NCBI GenBank assembly: GCA_024742485.1 | Contig: JANSYK010000002.1 | Location: 1,364,001-1,428,000 of the forward strand | Reading direction: 5' to 3' | DNA length: 64,000 nucleotides | Origin: Alphaproteobacteria bacterium | Lineage (GTDB): Bacteria; Pseudomonadota; Alphaproteobacteria; Rhizobiales; Rhizobiaceae | Shown: positions 9,779 to 19,042 of the stretch, in pieces | Layout: each line of letters starts with the position of its first letter | How positions within the stretch are numbered: the stretch's first letter is position 1 | Position numbers and translations under genes: made by a program | Notes under the pieces: generated by a model | What the model was told of the DNA's origin: nothing | Database searches by the model: none | What the model saw: the letters and a program-made list of their open reading frames with translations, nothing else

Positions 9779-10774
9779 TTGTCGGATCGGGTCACCATCA
9801 AGTCCATTGCCCAGGATCTCGGGATCTCGCACATGACCGTGTCCCGTGCGCTCACCAGCCACCCGAATGTGAGTGCCGAAACGCGAAAAGCCGTTCTGAC
9901 CAGGGCCGAAGAACTGGGTTACGTGAAAAGCGCGGCCGCGAAGGCAATGCGTGGAGACGGCACCCGAATTGTCGGCCTTCTCCTGCCCAATCTCGTGAAT
10001 GAATTCTACGCCCGCTTTGCCGACACATTGGCGGCCGCCTGTGAGGACAAGGCGCTGCATCTGATCATTCATCTGACCAATGACGAGCCGTCCAAGGAAA
10101 GCCGAGCTTTGTTGCGGCTTCGGGAAGTTCAGGCCGGCGCGGTCATCATGGTTCCTGTTCCCGATGCTGCGGAAGCCGCCAGTCGGGACATCGGCAATCT
10201 TCGTGTTGTTCAGCTCATTCGCGAGCGCCCCGCCGATAGGGGCGCCTCCGCCCTTCTCGTCGGAGATGGACCGGCAATCAGCGATGCCGTCGATCACCTT
10301 GTATCCGTGGGCCATTCTCTCATCGCCTATATTGGTGCTGACCCGGCCATGTCGTCCGGCCGTCATCGCCTGGCTGCATTCAGCGATGCCATGAAACGCA
10401 ATGACAGGCCGCTGGAGCCGGACCTGACGAGGATGGCGCCTCCGTCTTTCGACATGGGTTATCAAAGTCTGCAATCCCTCATGGAGGGCGGGCGCGCGAC
10501 CGCCCTGGTGTGTGGCGGGTTCGAGATCTCCAACGGTGCCCTGGAAGCCTGCCTGCAAAACGGACTGAAAATGCCGCAGGACATTGCCTTTGTCGGATAC
10601 GGTGATCCGGCCCACTATGCCTGGATCAATCAGGGCATATCGACAATATCATTGCCGGTGGATCGTCTTGCCAGGCAAGCGGCGGATGTGCTTGAGGCAT
10701 CGATGGCAGATGTCGGGCACTCCGCATCGACGATCACATTCCCTGCGGCCTTCGTGAGGCGGCATTCGGCATAG
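9779..10774 (+). CDS. LacI-family transcriptional regulator
   Basis: This 331-aa regulator has an N-terminal LacI helix-turn-helix (VTIKSIAQDLGISHMTVSRAL, residues about 5-25), a hinge helix and a periplasmic-binding-protein-like sensor domain. TTG at 9779 is chosen because AGGGAGA lies seven bases upstream and it gives the standard N-terminus; longer in-frame extensions are not supported. It is divergent from the kinase/enolase/hydrolase/SDR operon and is the obvious candidate to bind the palindrome at 9676-9691. The inducer is probably a sugar or an intermediate of that pathway. Confidence 0.9.
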   Translation: MSDRVTIKSIAQDLGISHMTVSRALTSHPNVSAETRKAVLTRAEELGYVKSAAAKAMRGDGTRIVGLLLPNLVNEFYARFADTLAAACEDKALHLIIHLTNDEPSKESRALLRLREVQAGAVIMVPVPDAAEAASRDIGNLRVVQLIRERPADRGASALLVGDGPAISDAVDHLVSVGHSLIAYIGADPAMSSGRHRLAAFSDAMKRNDRPLEPDLTRMAPPSFDMGYQSLQSLMEGGRATALVCGGFEISNGALEACLQNGLKMPQDIAFVGYGDPAHYAWINQGISTISLPVDRLARQAADVLEASMADVGHSASTITFPAAFVRRHSA

Positions 10775-10784
10775 AGCCCGCTGA

Positions 10785-11570
10785 TCAGGACTTTTTCATG
10801 CCCTTGAGATAGGAATCGAAAATGGACTCCATATTGTCCTGATAGTCCTTTTGCACCTTCGTGCCGGCGTCGAACATGTCACCAAAAAGCTTGTCATAGG
10901 GATTGGGATTGTCTTCCGGTTCCGGCTCCTTGTTTTCCGCCATGCCTGGAAATCCCATTTTCATCATCTGGCCCATCATGTCGGCAAAGGGGTTGTCGGA
11001 CGAAGGGGCTGCTTGTTTGCCGCCGCCGCCAAACATCGTCTCCATCATTTGTCCGAGCGGATTGTTCGGCGTCATGCCGGTTTGCTGGGCGCCGCCGGAT
11101 TGACCCATCATCTGGCCCATCATGTCGGCGAACACATTGCCGCTGCCGCCGCTGGTCGACTGCTTGAACATTCCGCCCATCAATGTTGACGCCAGAACGG
11201 GAAGCATCTGCTTGAGGATGTCCTGGCCGATACCGGTGGCCTGGGCGGCCTGCTGCGCGACGGCGCGGCTGACCTCCTTCGAGCCGAACAGATGGCCCAG
11301 AATGCCGTTTCCTTCCGCCACGCCCTGCGGCGAGAACGCTTCGGCCATGTTTTCGAAATAGCGTGCATGGTGACCGCCGGCGAGGGCCTGCATGAAATTG
11401 CCGATATCCTGCGGACTGCCCGTATTGCGTTTCAGCCCGGTCGAGAAAGCCGGCATCAGCGCTTCCATCGCGGCGTTGACCTGGTCCGTGTCGAGACCGA
11501 ACTGGCGCGACATGGCCTTCGCCGCCTCACCATGCTGGGCCTGCATCATCATTTCATATAGTGGCAGCAT
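10785..11570 (-). CDS. DUF937-like protein
   Basis: This 261-aa protein has an alpha-helical N-terminal half resembling DUF937 (NILGHLFGSKEVSRAVAQQAAQATG-type repeat spacing, residues about 90-130). A low-complexity Met/Gly/Gln-rich region with repeated DMMGQMM units (residues about 145-215) and an acidic tail follow. It has no signal peptide or membrane segment. The start ATG at 11570 has AGGAG nine bases upstream. It converges on the LacI gene with a 10-base gap and has no clear functional partner. The biochemical role of the family is unknown to me. Confidence 0.7.
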   Translation of the reverse strand: MLPLYEMMMQAQHGEAAKAMSRQFGLDTDQVNAAMEALMPAFSTGLKRNTGSPQDIGNFMQALAGGHHARYFENMAEAFSPQGVAEGNGILGHLFGSKEVSRAVAQQAAQATGIGQDILKQMLPVLASTLMGGMFKQSTSGGSGNVFADMMGQMMGQSGGAQQTGMTPNNPLGQMMETMFGGGGKQAAPSSDNPFADMMGQMMKMGFPGMAENKEPEPEDNPNPYDKLFGDMFDAGTKVQKDYQDNMESIFDSYLKGMKKS

Positions 11571-11731
11571 TCTCGGACACTCCTGAGCCGGTCGCCGACA
11601 ACAGGCCGGACGACGTCGAACTCCAGTATAGGATCAGAATCTATCGGTGCAATGCGAGGCACAATCCCGTTGCGGATTCTCTTCAAACCTAGTGTCCATC
11701 ACTGAAAAACCATCAGGGCCGCCGATTCATC

Positions 11732-11803
11732 TTGTATACGAAATGCAGAAATCCCCAGTTTTTGTATACGAGATTTGACATAAATATCCATTTTGCATAT
11801 TTA
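11732..11803 (+). promoter_or_regulatory. GntR promoter with two TTGTATACGA boxes
   Basis: Two identical decamers TTGTATACGA lie at 11732-11741 and 11762-11771, thirty bases apart (about three helical turns), each centred on the palindrome GTATAC. Immediately downstream is TTGACA (11775-11780), a 17-base spacer and TATTTA (11798-11803). GTATAC-centred sites are common for FadR/FCD GntR proteins, so these are probably autoregulatory operators. The predicted start of transcription is within a few bases of the ATG at 11812. Confidence 0.6.
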
Positions 11804-11811
11804 ATAGATGT

Positions 11812-12513
11812 ATGAGCATATTAAAAATACACAATCAGAACACAGAGGTTGAAGTCGGTGAGACGGACACACTGAGTGACTCGATCAGACGTCAGCTTGC
11901 CGATGAAATTCTCGCCGGGAGATTTCCGGTCAACCACAAGCTCGACGAGCAGGAACTCGCTGACAAATTCGCGGTCTCTCGCACACCCGTCAGAGAGGCG
12001 ATCCGACAGCTGGCCTCCGCTGGCCTCGTTGACATAAGGCCGCGCCGAGGTGCGGTGGTTGTTTCACTTGATCCGGCCAAGATTGGGCAGGCCTTCGAGG
12101 CGGCTGCCGAATTGGAGGCATTGGCCGCAGGTTGGGCCGCTGTGCGCGCAACGCTGGTCGAAATGGGCGAGCTCATGGATCTCTATGAAAAATGCGAGGA
12201 GGCGCTTGAGGAGGCCACCTCCGATGAGTTTGCTGCGGCGAACAGGGTGTTTCACGACAAAATTGCGGACCTGGCCAAGAATGAAAGCCTCAAGGCGGCA
12301 ACCCGTTTGGTGCGGGTACAAACGGCACCGTTTCAAAGAGCCCAGTTTCAGTCGGTCGAGGAGCGCAGGCGGTCTCAGGAAGACCATGCCGACATCCTGT
12401 CCGCCATCTGCACCCAGGATCGGGAAGCAGCAGAGCGCGGGATGAAGAACCACATCTTGCGTGCCAGTCTGACGGTTCTGCGTGATGAAAACCGAATGAA
12501 AAGCAAGGGGTGA
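11812..12513 (+). CDS. GntR-family (FCD) transcriptional regulator
   Basis: This 233-aa protein has an N-terminal winged helix (residues about 22-85, with KFAVSRTPVREAIRQLASAG) and a C-terminal helical FCD ligand domain containing the metal-type residues NRVFHDKI and the late HADI. No Shine-Dalgarno is seen before the ATG, and the predicted -10 ends nine bases upstream, so the message may be leaderless. It is followed after 37 bases by the binding-protein gene of a sulfonate-type transporter and a sulfatase, which it probably controls. Confidence 0.9.
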   Translation: MSILKIHNQNTEVEVGETDTLSDSIRRQLADEILAGRFPVNHKLDEQELADKFAVSRTPVREAIRQLASAGLVDIRPRRGAVVVSLDPAKIGQAFEAAAELEALAAGWAAVRATLVEMGELMDLYEKCEEALEEATSDEFAAANRVFHDKIADLAKNESLKAATRLVRVQTAPFQRAQFQSVEERRRSQEDHADILSAICTQDREAAERGMKNHILRASLTVLRDENRMKSKG

Positions 12514-12550
12514 GGTCGTCATCCGAACCACTATCAGGAGGAGACAATAG

Positions 12551-13546
12551 ATGAAAATGTTTTCAACGCGTCGCGGAGTCTTGTTCGCAGCACTGGCTGC
12601 GTTTGTTTTCGGCGGAACGATTCCGCCTGCGGAGGCAGCCGACAAGATTCGGTTGAGTTCCCGATCTGCCAACTGGGATATCGTTCTCATCGAAAGCGGC
12701 GTCGCCGAAAAATACGGTTTGGAGATCGAACTCGTGCCAATGAAAACCGGCACCGAAGTAACGGAGGCACTGGTCGGTGGCGCCGTCGACATTGGCAGTG
12801 TTGGGGAAACACCATTGACATCGCTCCTGACCAAGACAGATGTGGTCGGCGTGGTTGGCACGGCCGTCTCGACGGACGGCAGCTATGCACAGGTCGTTGT
12901 CCAGAAGGAGTCACCGATCCAGTCCATTGACGATCTGAAGGGCAAGAAAATCGCCACCAAGATCGGTTCGGGGTCCTATCGGGCGCTGAATGACTGGTGT
13001 GCAAAGAATGGTTGTTCGCTGAACGATTTCGAGATCCTGAATACGGCGCCCAACGCAATCCTCGCTGCAATCGAAGCCGGATCTGTTGATGCCGGAATCT
13101 GGTTCGCGCCGACGACGTCCATTGCGGTGGCAAAGGGGTTCGGCCGGATCATGATGAATTTCAAAGGTGCCAATGAAGGCCAGGCCAGTTGGGTCGTCAA
13201 CCGCGCCTTTGCCGAGGAAAACCCCGAAGTGGTGGTCAAATTCCTCGCTGCAACAATGGATGCGCAGAACATCCTGGTAAACGACCACGATGAAGCTGCC
13301 AGGCTGTTGGAGGTCGGCATGCAGAAGCGTGGCCGCGACCTGACAGCGGATATTCTGAAAATGGGACTGGCAGACTTCGACTACGCACCAAGCATGGAAG
13401 CCGATCGCAAGGTGCGCGTTTTCAATGGTGTTTTCGACAGCCTCAAATCGGCTGGAAAACTCCGGGGCGATCGTCCCGATTTCTCAACGGCGCTGATGCC
13501 CGAGTATCATGACAAGGCAGCTGCAATGGTTGCCAAATCCAATTGA
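12551..13546 (+). CDS. ABC transporter substrate-binding protein, SsuA/TauA/NrtA type
   Basis: This 331-aa periplasmic protein has an N-terminal signal peptide (basic start, hydrophobic core to about residue 22, AEA-A cleavage near 29) and the NMT1/SsuA-like fold (GLEIELVPMKTGTEVTEAL, then DIGSVGETP). Strong AGGAGGAG precedes the ATG. It is the first transport gene of an operon with a sulfatase, an SsuC-like permease and an SsuB-like ATPase, so the ligand is probably an organosulfate or related sulfur compound. A terminator-like hairpin follows at 13556-13583. Confidence 0.9.
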   Translation: MKMFSTRRGVLFAALAAFVFGGTIPPAEAADKIRLSSRSANWDIVLIESGVAEKYGLEIELVPMKTGTEVTEALVGGAVDIGSVGETPLTSLLTKTDVVGVVGTAVSTDGSYAQVVVQKESPIQSIDDLKGKKIATKIGSGSYRALNDWCAKNGCSLNDFEILNTAPNAILAAIEAGSVDAGIWFAPTTSIAVAKGFGRIMMNFKGANEGQASWVVNRAFAEENPEVVVKFLAATMDAQNILVNDHDEAARLLEVGMQKRGRDLTADILKMGLADFDYAPSMEADRKVRVFNGVFDSLKSAGKLRGDRPDFSTALMPEYHDKAAAMVAKSN

Positions 13547-13555
13547 CCGTCCGGC

Positions 13556-13583
13556 TGGCCGCCTCATTGTTTCGGGGCGGCCA
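13556..13583 (+). promoter_or_regulatory. Intercistronic hairpin after binding-protein gene
   Basis: TGGCCGCC (13556-13563) and GGCGGCCA (13576-13583) form a perfect 8-bp stem with a 12-base loop, followed by ATTTTC. This may partly terminate transcription so that the binding protein is made in excess over the downstream sulfatase and transporter subunits. Confidence 0.55.
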
Positions 13584-13622
13584 ATTTTCACAACCTTTGA
13601 TCATATTGCGTTTGGGGGAGCC

Positions 13623-15065
13623 ATGGACCATCCGAACCTGCTGATAATCATGGATGATGAGCACCGCGCGGATGCGCTGGGCTGTGCCGGGCATCCCTTT
13701 GTGCAAACGCCCAACATTGACCGCCTTGCTGAAAACGGCACCCGGTTTGAAAACGCCTATACGAATTCTCCCATCTGTGTCCCGGCCCGTGCCGTTTTTG
13801 CGACGGGTCTTTATCCCCATCAGACCGGCTATTGGGACAATTGCCTGGCCTATGATGGCGTCACCCGAAGCTGGGGGCACGCATTGCAGAGTGCGGGAGT
13901 GGATTCAACGTCGATCGGTAAGCTTCATTATATTGATGATGAACGACCAACCGGGTTCGATCGGCAGATCCTGCCGATGCACATCCACGATGGCGGCGAC
14001 ACGCATGGACTTGTCAGAGATGATCCCCCGACACGCCCTCAATGTCGCGATTTGGCCGAAAACATTGGGCCTGGCGAGACTGAATATACCCAATATGACC
14101 GCAACATCCGTGACGCCGCTTGCGCGTGGTTACGTGAGCGGGCGAGGACGCAGACAGACCAGCCTTGGACGACTTTCGTTTCTTTCATCAGCCCCCATTA
14201 CCCGCTGATTGCACCCCGGCAGTTCTTCGATCTCTACGACCCGGCCCGCATGCCGCTTCCCAAGAAACGACCAGCGGACGGCACGGCCGATACCGAATGG
14301 TGGAAGGCATTTGAGAACTGTTATATTTGGGACCAGTTCTTTGAAACCGATGAACAGCGCCAGATTGCGATTGCCGCCTATTTCGGGCTGGTCAGCTTTG
14401 TAGACGACAATGTCGGGACCATTCTGCGGGCACTTGAAGATACTGGACTTGATAAGAAAACCCGGGTGATTTTTCTCTCCGATCACGGGGAAAATCTCGG
14501 TGCCCGCGGATTGTGGGGAAAATCCACGATGTACAATGAATCGGTCGCGGTTCCGATGATCGCGGCAGGTCCGGGTATCCCGAACCGGGTGGTTCGACGC
14601 ACACCGGTCTCGTTGGTTGATATATATCCGACCGTTGTTGAAAATGCAGGGCTTGAAACACCTTCGGACAGGCCTGGGCGGTCCCTGGTGGATTTGGCAA
14701 ACCTTCCCGACGATCTGGCCCGTCCGGTGTTCAGCGAATACCACGCTACCGCAGCAAAGTCCGCGGAGTTCATGATCAGGCGTGGTCGCTACAAATATGT
14801 TCACTATGTTGGGTATCCGCCAGAACTCTATGATCTGGAGGAGGACGCGGAAGAACTCGTCAATCTGGCGCTGGACCAATCCTTCGGTGGATTGCTGGAC
14901 GAGTTTGATGCTGCTCTGCGCGCGATCCTTGATCCGGAAGCTGTGGACCGCGCGGCAAAGGTCGATCAAACGCGCCTTATCGAGCAGTATGGCGGGCGTG
15001 AAATGGTGGTCTCGAAGGGAGGCAAAAGCGCAACGCCCGCACCTGAATTGGAGGGCACGCAATGA
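13623..15065 (+). CDS. Sulfatase (formylglycine type), cytoplasmic
   Basis: This is a 480-aa alkaline-phosphatase-superfamily sulfatase. The formylglycine motif is CVPAR at residues 52-56 (CxPxR, Cys-type), metal ligands include Asp11-Asp12, and the late LSDHGENLG motif is present. There is no signal peptide: the protein starts directly with the first strand (NLLIIMDDEHRADALG), as in choline-sulfatase-like cytoplasmic enzymes. The ATG at 13623 with GGGGGAG upstream is preferred to an in-frame extension that overlaps the binding-protein gene. Its stop overlaps the permease start (ATGA). I infer that it hydrolyses a sulfate ester brought in by the surrounding transporter; the ester itself is unknown. 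Confidence 0.9.
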   Translation: MDHPNLLIIMDDEHRADALGCAGHPFVQTPNIDRLAENGTRFENAYTNSPICVPARAVFATGLYPHQTGYWDNCLAYDGVTRSWGHALQSAGVDSTSIGKLHYIDDERPTGFDRQILPMHIHDGGDTHGLVRDDPPTRPQCRDLAENIGPGETEYTQYDRNIRDAACAWLRERARTQTDQPWTTFVSFISPHYPLIAPRQFFDLYDPARMPLPKKRPADGTADTEWWKAFENCYIWDQFFETDEQRQIAIAAYFGLVSFVDDNVGTILRALEDTGLDKKTRVIFLSDHGENLGARGLWGKSTMYNESVAVPMIAAGPGIPNRVVRRTPVSLVDIYPTVVENAGLETPSDRPGRSLVDLANLPDDLARPVFSEYHATAAKSAEFMIRRGRYKYVHYVGYPPELYDLEEDAEELVNLALDQSFGGLLDEFDAALRAILDPEAVDRAAKVDQTRLIEQYGGREMVVSKGGKSATPAPELEGTQ

Positions 15066-15901
15066 ACGCGCTGCCTTCTCAGCTGTACAGTCCGATCATG
15101 GATATGGCTCGGGGCAATCGCTGGACACCTTTCGTGTCCATTTTGTGCGCTGGAATTCTATGGGAACTCGTCATCCTCTATGGCGGCGTCAATACGCTTT
15201 TGATGCCGCCGCCTTCTGCCGTACTTGTTCGTTTGTTCGAAATGCTGGGTCCGGGAGAAGGCGCCGTCCCGGATTTCCTGATGATACGGCACATTGCATG
15301 GACCATGTTTGCGCTGATTGTCGGTTTTCTCGCGGCCGCAATGGTGTCATCGGCAATCGGACTTGTCATGGGCATGAACAGAACCGTCTATGCCTGGCTC
15401 AATCCGATCATTTCAATATTTATGGTTATTCCGAACATTGCGGTTGTTCCGGTTCTAATCCTCTGGCTCGGCCTCGGAATGCACACAGTCATCGTGGTGG
15501 TGATAACCGGCTCTTGCTTCCCGATCATTTATACGGCCGCGGCCGGTGTGCAGAATGTACCGACCAGGATGATATGGGCCGCACAGACGGCGGGTGCCAC
15601 CCGCTGGCAAATACTGACGACCGTGCTGCTGGGTGCAACCATGCCGTATCTGATTGCCGGCCACAAACTGGCTCTGGGCCGGGCCTGGCGCGCGGTAATT
15701 GCCGGCGAGATTTTCGCCGCTACCAAATATGGTGTGGGGTTCATGATTTACGACGCACGGACTTTTCTGGATACGGAGGCTATGTTTGCCGGTCTGATCG
15801 TCGTGGGTTTGATCGGCGTTTCCCTCGAACGCATACTGTTCGGCTTCATCGAGCGTAGAACGGTCGAAAAATGGGGTGTAACAACCTCCAAGAACCTTTG
15901 A
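15062..15901 (+). CDS. ABC permease, SsuC/TauC type
   Basis: This is a 279-aa inner-membrane permease with about six hydrophobic segments and the BPD_transp_1 loop (AAQTAGATRWQILTTVLLGA, the EAA-like ATPase contact) near residues 178-197. The start is coupled to the sulfatase stop. It is the membrane subunit for the organosulfur or sulfate-ester uptake system encoded by its neighbours. Confidence 0.9.
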   Translation: MNALPSQLYSPIMDMARGNRWTPFVSILCAGILWELVILYGGVNTLLMPPPSAVLVRLFEMLGPGEGAVPDFLMIRHIAWTMFALIVGFLAAAMVSSAIGLVMGMNRTVYAWLNPIISIFMVIPNIAVVPVLILWLGLGMHTVIVVVITGSCFPIIYTAAAGVQNVPTRMIWAAQTAGATRWQILTTVLLGATMPYLIAGHKLALGRAWRAVIAGEIFAATKYGVGFMIYDARTFLDTEAMFAGLIVVGLIGVSLERILFGFIERRTVEKWGVTTSKNL

Positions 15902-15909
15902 GGCAAACC

Positions 15910-16698
15910 GTGAAAAGCGTCAAGATTTCTGCCAGTGGAATTCAAAAGGTTTACAATCCGGGCGACACGAATGAAGTGCTGGCGATCGAAGACCTGAACC
16001 TTGACGTGAGGGAGGGCGAGTTTGTTTCACTGCTGGGGCCGTCCGGTTGTGGCAAATCGACCTTTCTGTTCATGGTCGGCGGGTTTGAAAAACCGACTGC
16101 AGGGTCGTTGATGATGAGCGGTGAGACCATCCGCGGACCAGGCGCGGACAGAGGAATTGTCTTTCAGGAATATGTGCTGTTTCCCTGGCAGCGCGTCTCG
16201 GCGAATATCGCCTATGGTCTCAAGATTGCCGGTGTTCCCAAGCCCGAGCAGGAGCGCCGTATTGCCGAACTGATTGCCATGATTGGGCTCCAGGGATTTG
16301 AGGAGGCTTATCCGGAATCCCTGTCAGGCGGCATGAAGCAGCGGGTCGCGATTGCGCGGGCTCTGGCCTATGATCCAGATATTCTGCTGATGGATGAACC
16401 CTTTGGCGCACTGGATGCACAAACCCGCAGCCGCATGATCGCTGATCTCATCCGCATTCACCAGGCGACACACAAAACAACGCTTTTTGTGACCCACAGT
16501 GTTGAAGAGTCAATTCTCCTGTCTGATCGGGTCGTCCTCTTCACCGCACGGCCGGCCCGCATTAAGGAAATTTTCAAGATCGACCTGCCGCATCCACGAT
16601 CGGTTACCGACAGTGAATTCGTTCATTATGAAAAGGCAATTCTCGGCAGTCTTGACGAGGAAGTTTCGAAAACCATTGCAGCCAATCGGGATCTGTAG
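15910..16698 (+). CDS. ABC ATP-binding protein, SsuB/TauB type
   Basis: This 262-aa ATPase has Walker A GPSGCGKST, Q-loop, signature LSGGMKQR, Walker B ILLMDEPFGALD and the switch His in VTHSVEES. GTG at 15910 with GAGG upstream starts the protein eight bases after the permease stop; an ATG at 15871 would overlap the permease by 31 bases and adds no conserved sequence. It powers the sulfonate/sulfate-ester type importer and is the last gene of the operon. Confidence 0.88.
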   Translation: MKSVKISASGIQKVYNPGDTNEVLAIEDLNLDVREGEFVSLLGPSGCGKSTFLFMVGGFEKPTAGSLMMSGETIRGPGADRGIVFQEYVLFPWQRVSANIAYGLKIAGVPKPEQERRIAELIAMIGLQGFEEAYPESLSGGMKQRVAIARALAYDPDILLMDEPFGALDAQTRSRMIADLIRIHQATHKTTLFVTHSVEESILLSDRVVLFTARPARIKEIFKIDLPHPRSVTDSEFVHYEKAILGSLDEEVSKTIAANRDL

Positions 16699-16734
16699 GC
16701 CCAGCGCTCTGGCCAGGTTGGAACCCTTCGTCAA

Positions 16735-18108
16735 TCAATAGGCATATTCATCGAAGACCGGTTCAACCGAGCCGTTCCAGCGGCCATGATAGAGGTCAAG
16801 AAGCTCACCGGCGGCCGTCTTGCCCCGGGCAACGGTTTCTTCCAGCGGCGCCAGGAAATGCGCCTCGTCATTGCCGTCTTCATTGTACTGCTCTCGGGCC
16901 TGCAGGCCAGACCGCGCGATTTCCAGGACGTCCCTTGAAATCTGATGCAGATTGCGCCCGCCGATCTCCGCATCCAGTCCGAGAGTTGGCACGCTGTCGC
17001 GCAGTGCCTGGACGGCTTCCGGCCCCCAATCACGGGTCAGGTCGTCTGCTGCCGCCAGCGCCGTATCGTCATAAAGCAGTCCGACCCAGAAGGCGGGCAG
17101 GGCGCAGATGCGCCGCCAGGGACCGCCATCGGCGCCGCGCATCTCCAGAAAACGCTTCAGGCGCACTTCGGGAAACAGCGTCGACAGGTGGTTGGTCCAG
17201 TCGCCCATATTTGCCGTGCCGTCGGGCAGATCGTCTTTCAATGCTCCATCCATGAACTGTCGGAACGTGACGTGGGTACAGTCATGGTAGCGGCCGTCAC
17301 GCAGGGCGAAATACATCGGCACGTCGAGTGCCCAATCGACATAATCGGCAAATCCGAAACGTTCCGAGAAGGCGAAGGGCAATATGCCGGTGCGTGCATT
17401 GTCTGTGTCGCGCCAGATATTCGACCGCCAGGAAACCAGGCCGTTCGGTTTGCCTTCGGTGAATGGCGACAACGCAAACAGCGCCGTGGCAAGCGATTGC
17501 AACTTCAATGAAACCTGCATCTTGCGCCGCATGTCGGCTTCCGAGGAAAAATCGAGATTCACCTGGATTGTGCAGGTTCGGTACATCATGTCCAAACCCT
17601 GATTGCCCACCTTGGGCATGTAGTTCGTCATGATGTCGTAGCGCGATTTCGGCATGCGTGGCGTTTCGGCCCGGGTCCATTTGGGACTGCCGCCAAGCCC
17701 CAGAAATCCGATACCCAGCGGTTCGGCGATCTCGCGCAGCTGCGCCAGATGGGAGTTCGATTCCCTGCAGGTCTGGTGGATATTGCGCAAAGGTGCGCCG
17801 GACAGTTCGAACTGGCCGCCGGGTTCGAGCGAAATCGCGCCCTTTCCGGTTGGTTCGATAAGGCCGATGATCTTGCCGGCATCGAGGATCGGCTCCCAAC
17901 CCAGGAGATCACGCATACCATTCAGCAGGGACGATATGGAGCGCGCCCCTTCATAGGGAACGGGTGTATTGTCGCCAATGAAGAACGCGAACTTTTCATG
18001 TTCCGTTCCGATGCGGAAATCATGTTTCGGCTTGCAGCCTTCGGCAAGGTAGGCCACCAGTTCGTCAATCGAGGTCACCGGTGTCTGATCGGTCGTGTCT
18101 CTGGCCAT
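16735..18108 (-). CDS. gshA: Glutamate-cysteine ligase
   Basis: This is the first enzyme of glutathione synthesis, joining glutamate and cysteine with ATP in the cytoplasm. The 457-aa protein is of the plant/alphaproteobacterial class (GCS2-like). It shows the GTEHEKF segment near residue 34, EPGGQFELSG near 95-104 and the MYRTCTIQVNLDFSSE region. It stands alone between the sulfatase operon (convergent, 36 bases away) and rsmE. Length and sequence are those of a normal housekeeping gene. Confidence 0.95.
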   Translation of the reverse strand: MARDTTDQTPVTSIDELVAYLAEGCKPKHDFRIGTEHEKFAFFIGDNTPVPYEGARSISSLLNGMRDLLGWEPILDAGKIIGLIEPTGKGAISLEPGGQFELSGAPLRNIHQTCRESNSHLAQLREIAEPLGIGFLGLGGSPKWTRAETPRMPKSRYDIMTNYMPKVGNQGLDMMYRTCTIQVNLDFSSEADMRRKMQVSLKLQSLATALFALSPFTEGKPNGLVSWRSNIWRDTDNARTGILPFAFSERFGFADYVDWALDVPMYFALRDGRYHDCTHVTFRQFMDGALKDDLPDGTANMGDWTNHLSTLFPEVRLKRFLEMRGADGGPWRRICALPAFWVGLLYDDTALAAADDLTRDWGPEAVQALRDSVPTLGLDAEIGGRNLHQISRDVLEIARSGLQAREQYNEDGNDEAHFLAPLEETVARGKTAAGELLDLYHGRWNGSVEPVFDEYAY

Positions 18109-18276
18109 GCGCCAATTCTCGCTGTGTGGTCACACCAGCGACCTCCCCCCAAACAAGGCTGCCGCGCTCAATCTAGCTGATTGGACCTGTTTGTGCGGCG
18201 GTGCAAGCGAAAATCATTGATCGATGTGTTCAGAAATAGTTGACTGAAGTGCAGGGCGGTTTGCGCGGACCGCACA

Positions 18277-19011
18277 TTACCAGTCACCGGCCGTTGCCTG
18301 CAGTACGGCCATGGCCGCCACGGCGGCGGTATCGGCCCGCAGAATGCGTGGCCCGAGCGGTATGGCGGTAACGAATGCACACGACCGCAGCAAGGCGCGC
18401 TCCTCATCGGAAAACCCGCCTTCGGGCCCGATGAGCAATGCCAGCTTACTCTCCTCGATTTTGTTGAGGATGGGCAACGGATTGTGTGTGTCGGCCGCCT
18501 CGTCGCAATAGATCAGCCGCCGGTCCGACTCCCAGTTTTCAAGCGCATTGGCAAGTTTGAGCGGCTCGCGGCAAGTCGGGATGGACAGGATGCCACATTG
18601 CTCGGCCGCCTCGATGGCATTTCGCTCAAGCCGTTTTGCATTGATCCGTGTCGTTTGCGTGTGATGGGTCAGCACGGGTTGAATGACCCCGGCGCCCATC
18701 TCAACCGCCTTTTGCACGGTGTAGTCCAACCGTGCTTGCTTCAACGGCGCAAAAAGATAATGAAGGTCACTGGCGGCCGGTTGCGGCCTGGTTTGCAGGT
18801 CCACCCGCAACGACAGTTTCTTCCGGCCTTCTAGTTCCAGCACTGCCGACCACTCACCATCGCGGCCATTGAACAACAGGACGGTACTGTCCTGCGTCAT
18901 GCGCAGCACATTGACCAGATAGTTGAACTGATCCCTGTCGGCGTTCAGGGACATGTCAGCCGCAAGGGGGGCATCGAAAAATAGTCGCTGCATTTTGAAA
19001 TTGGCGCGCAT
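18277..19011 (-). CDS. rsmE: 16S rRNA m3U1498 methyltransferase RsmE
   Basis: This SPOUT-class RNA methyltransferase adds N3-methyl to U1498 of 16S rRNA. It has an N-terminal PUA-like RNA-binding part ([11 protein letters not shown]) and a C-terminal knotted SAM-binding domain with [11 protein letters not shown] and [15 protein letters not shown]. The ATG at 19011 (starting MRANF) matches the start common in related rhizobial proteins; an in-frame GTG lies six codons upstream at 19029. The protein is 244 aa from the chosen start. Confidence 0.93.
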   Translation of the reverse strand: MRANFKMQRLFFDAPLAADMSLNADRDQFNYLVNVLRMTQDSTVLLFNGRDGEWSAVLELEGRKKLSLRVDLQTRPQPAASDLHYLFAPLKQARLDYTVQKAVEMGAGVIQPVLTHHTQTTRINAKRLERNAIEAAEQCGILSIPTCREPLKLANALENWESDRRLIYCDEAADTHNPLPILNKIEESKLALLIGPEGGFSDEERALLRSCAFVTAIPLGPRILRADTAAVAAMAVLQATAGDW

Positions 19012-19042
19012 TGCTGCTGTGTGCCTCACGCCGCGCCGAAAC

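Noticed and set aside
16699-16734. Terminator between the sulfatase operon and gshA
   Set aside because: Only a 4-bp GGCC stem without a T-run is visible in this convergent gap.
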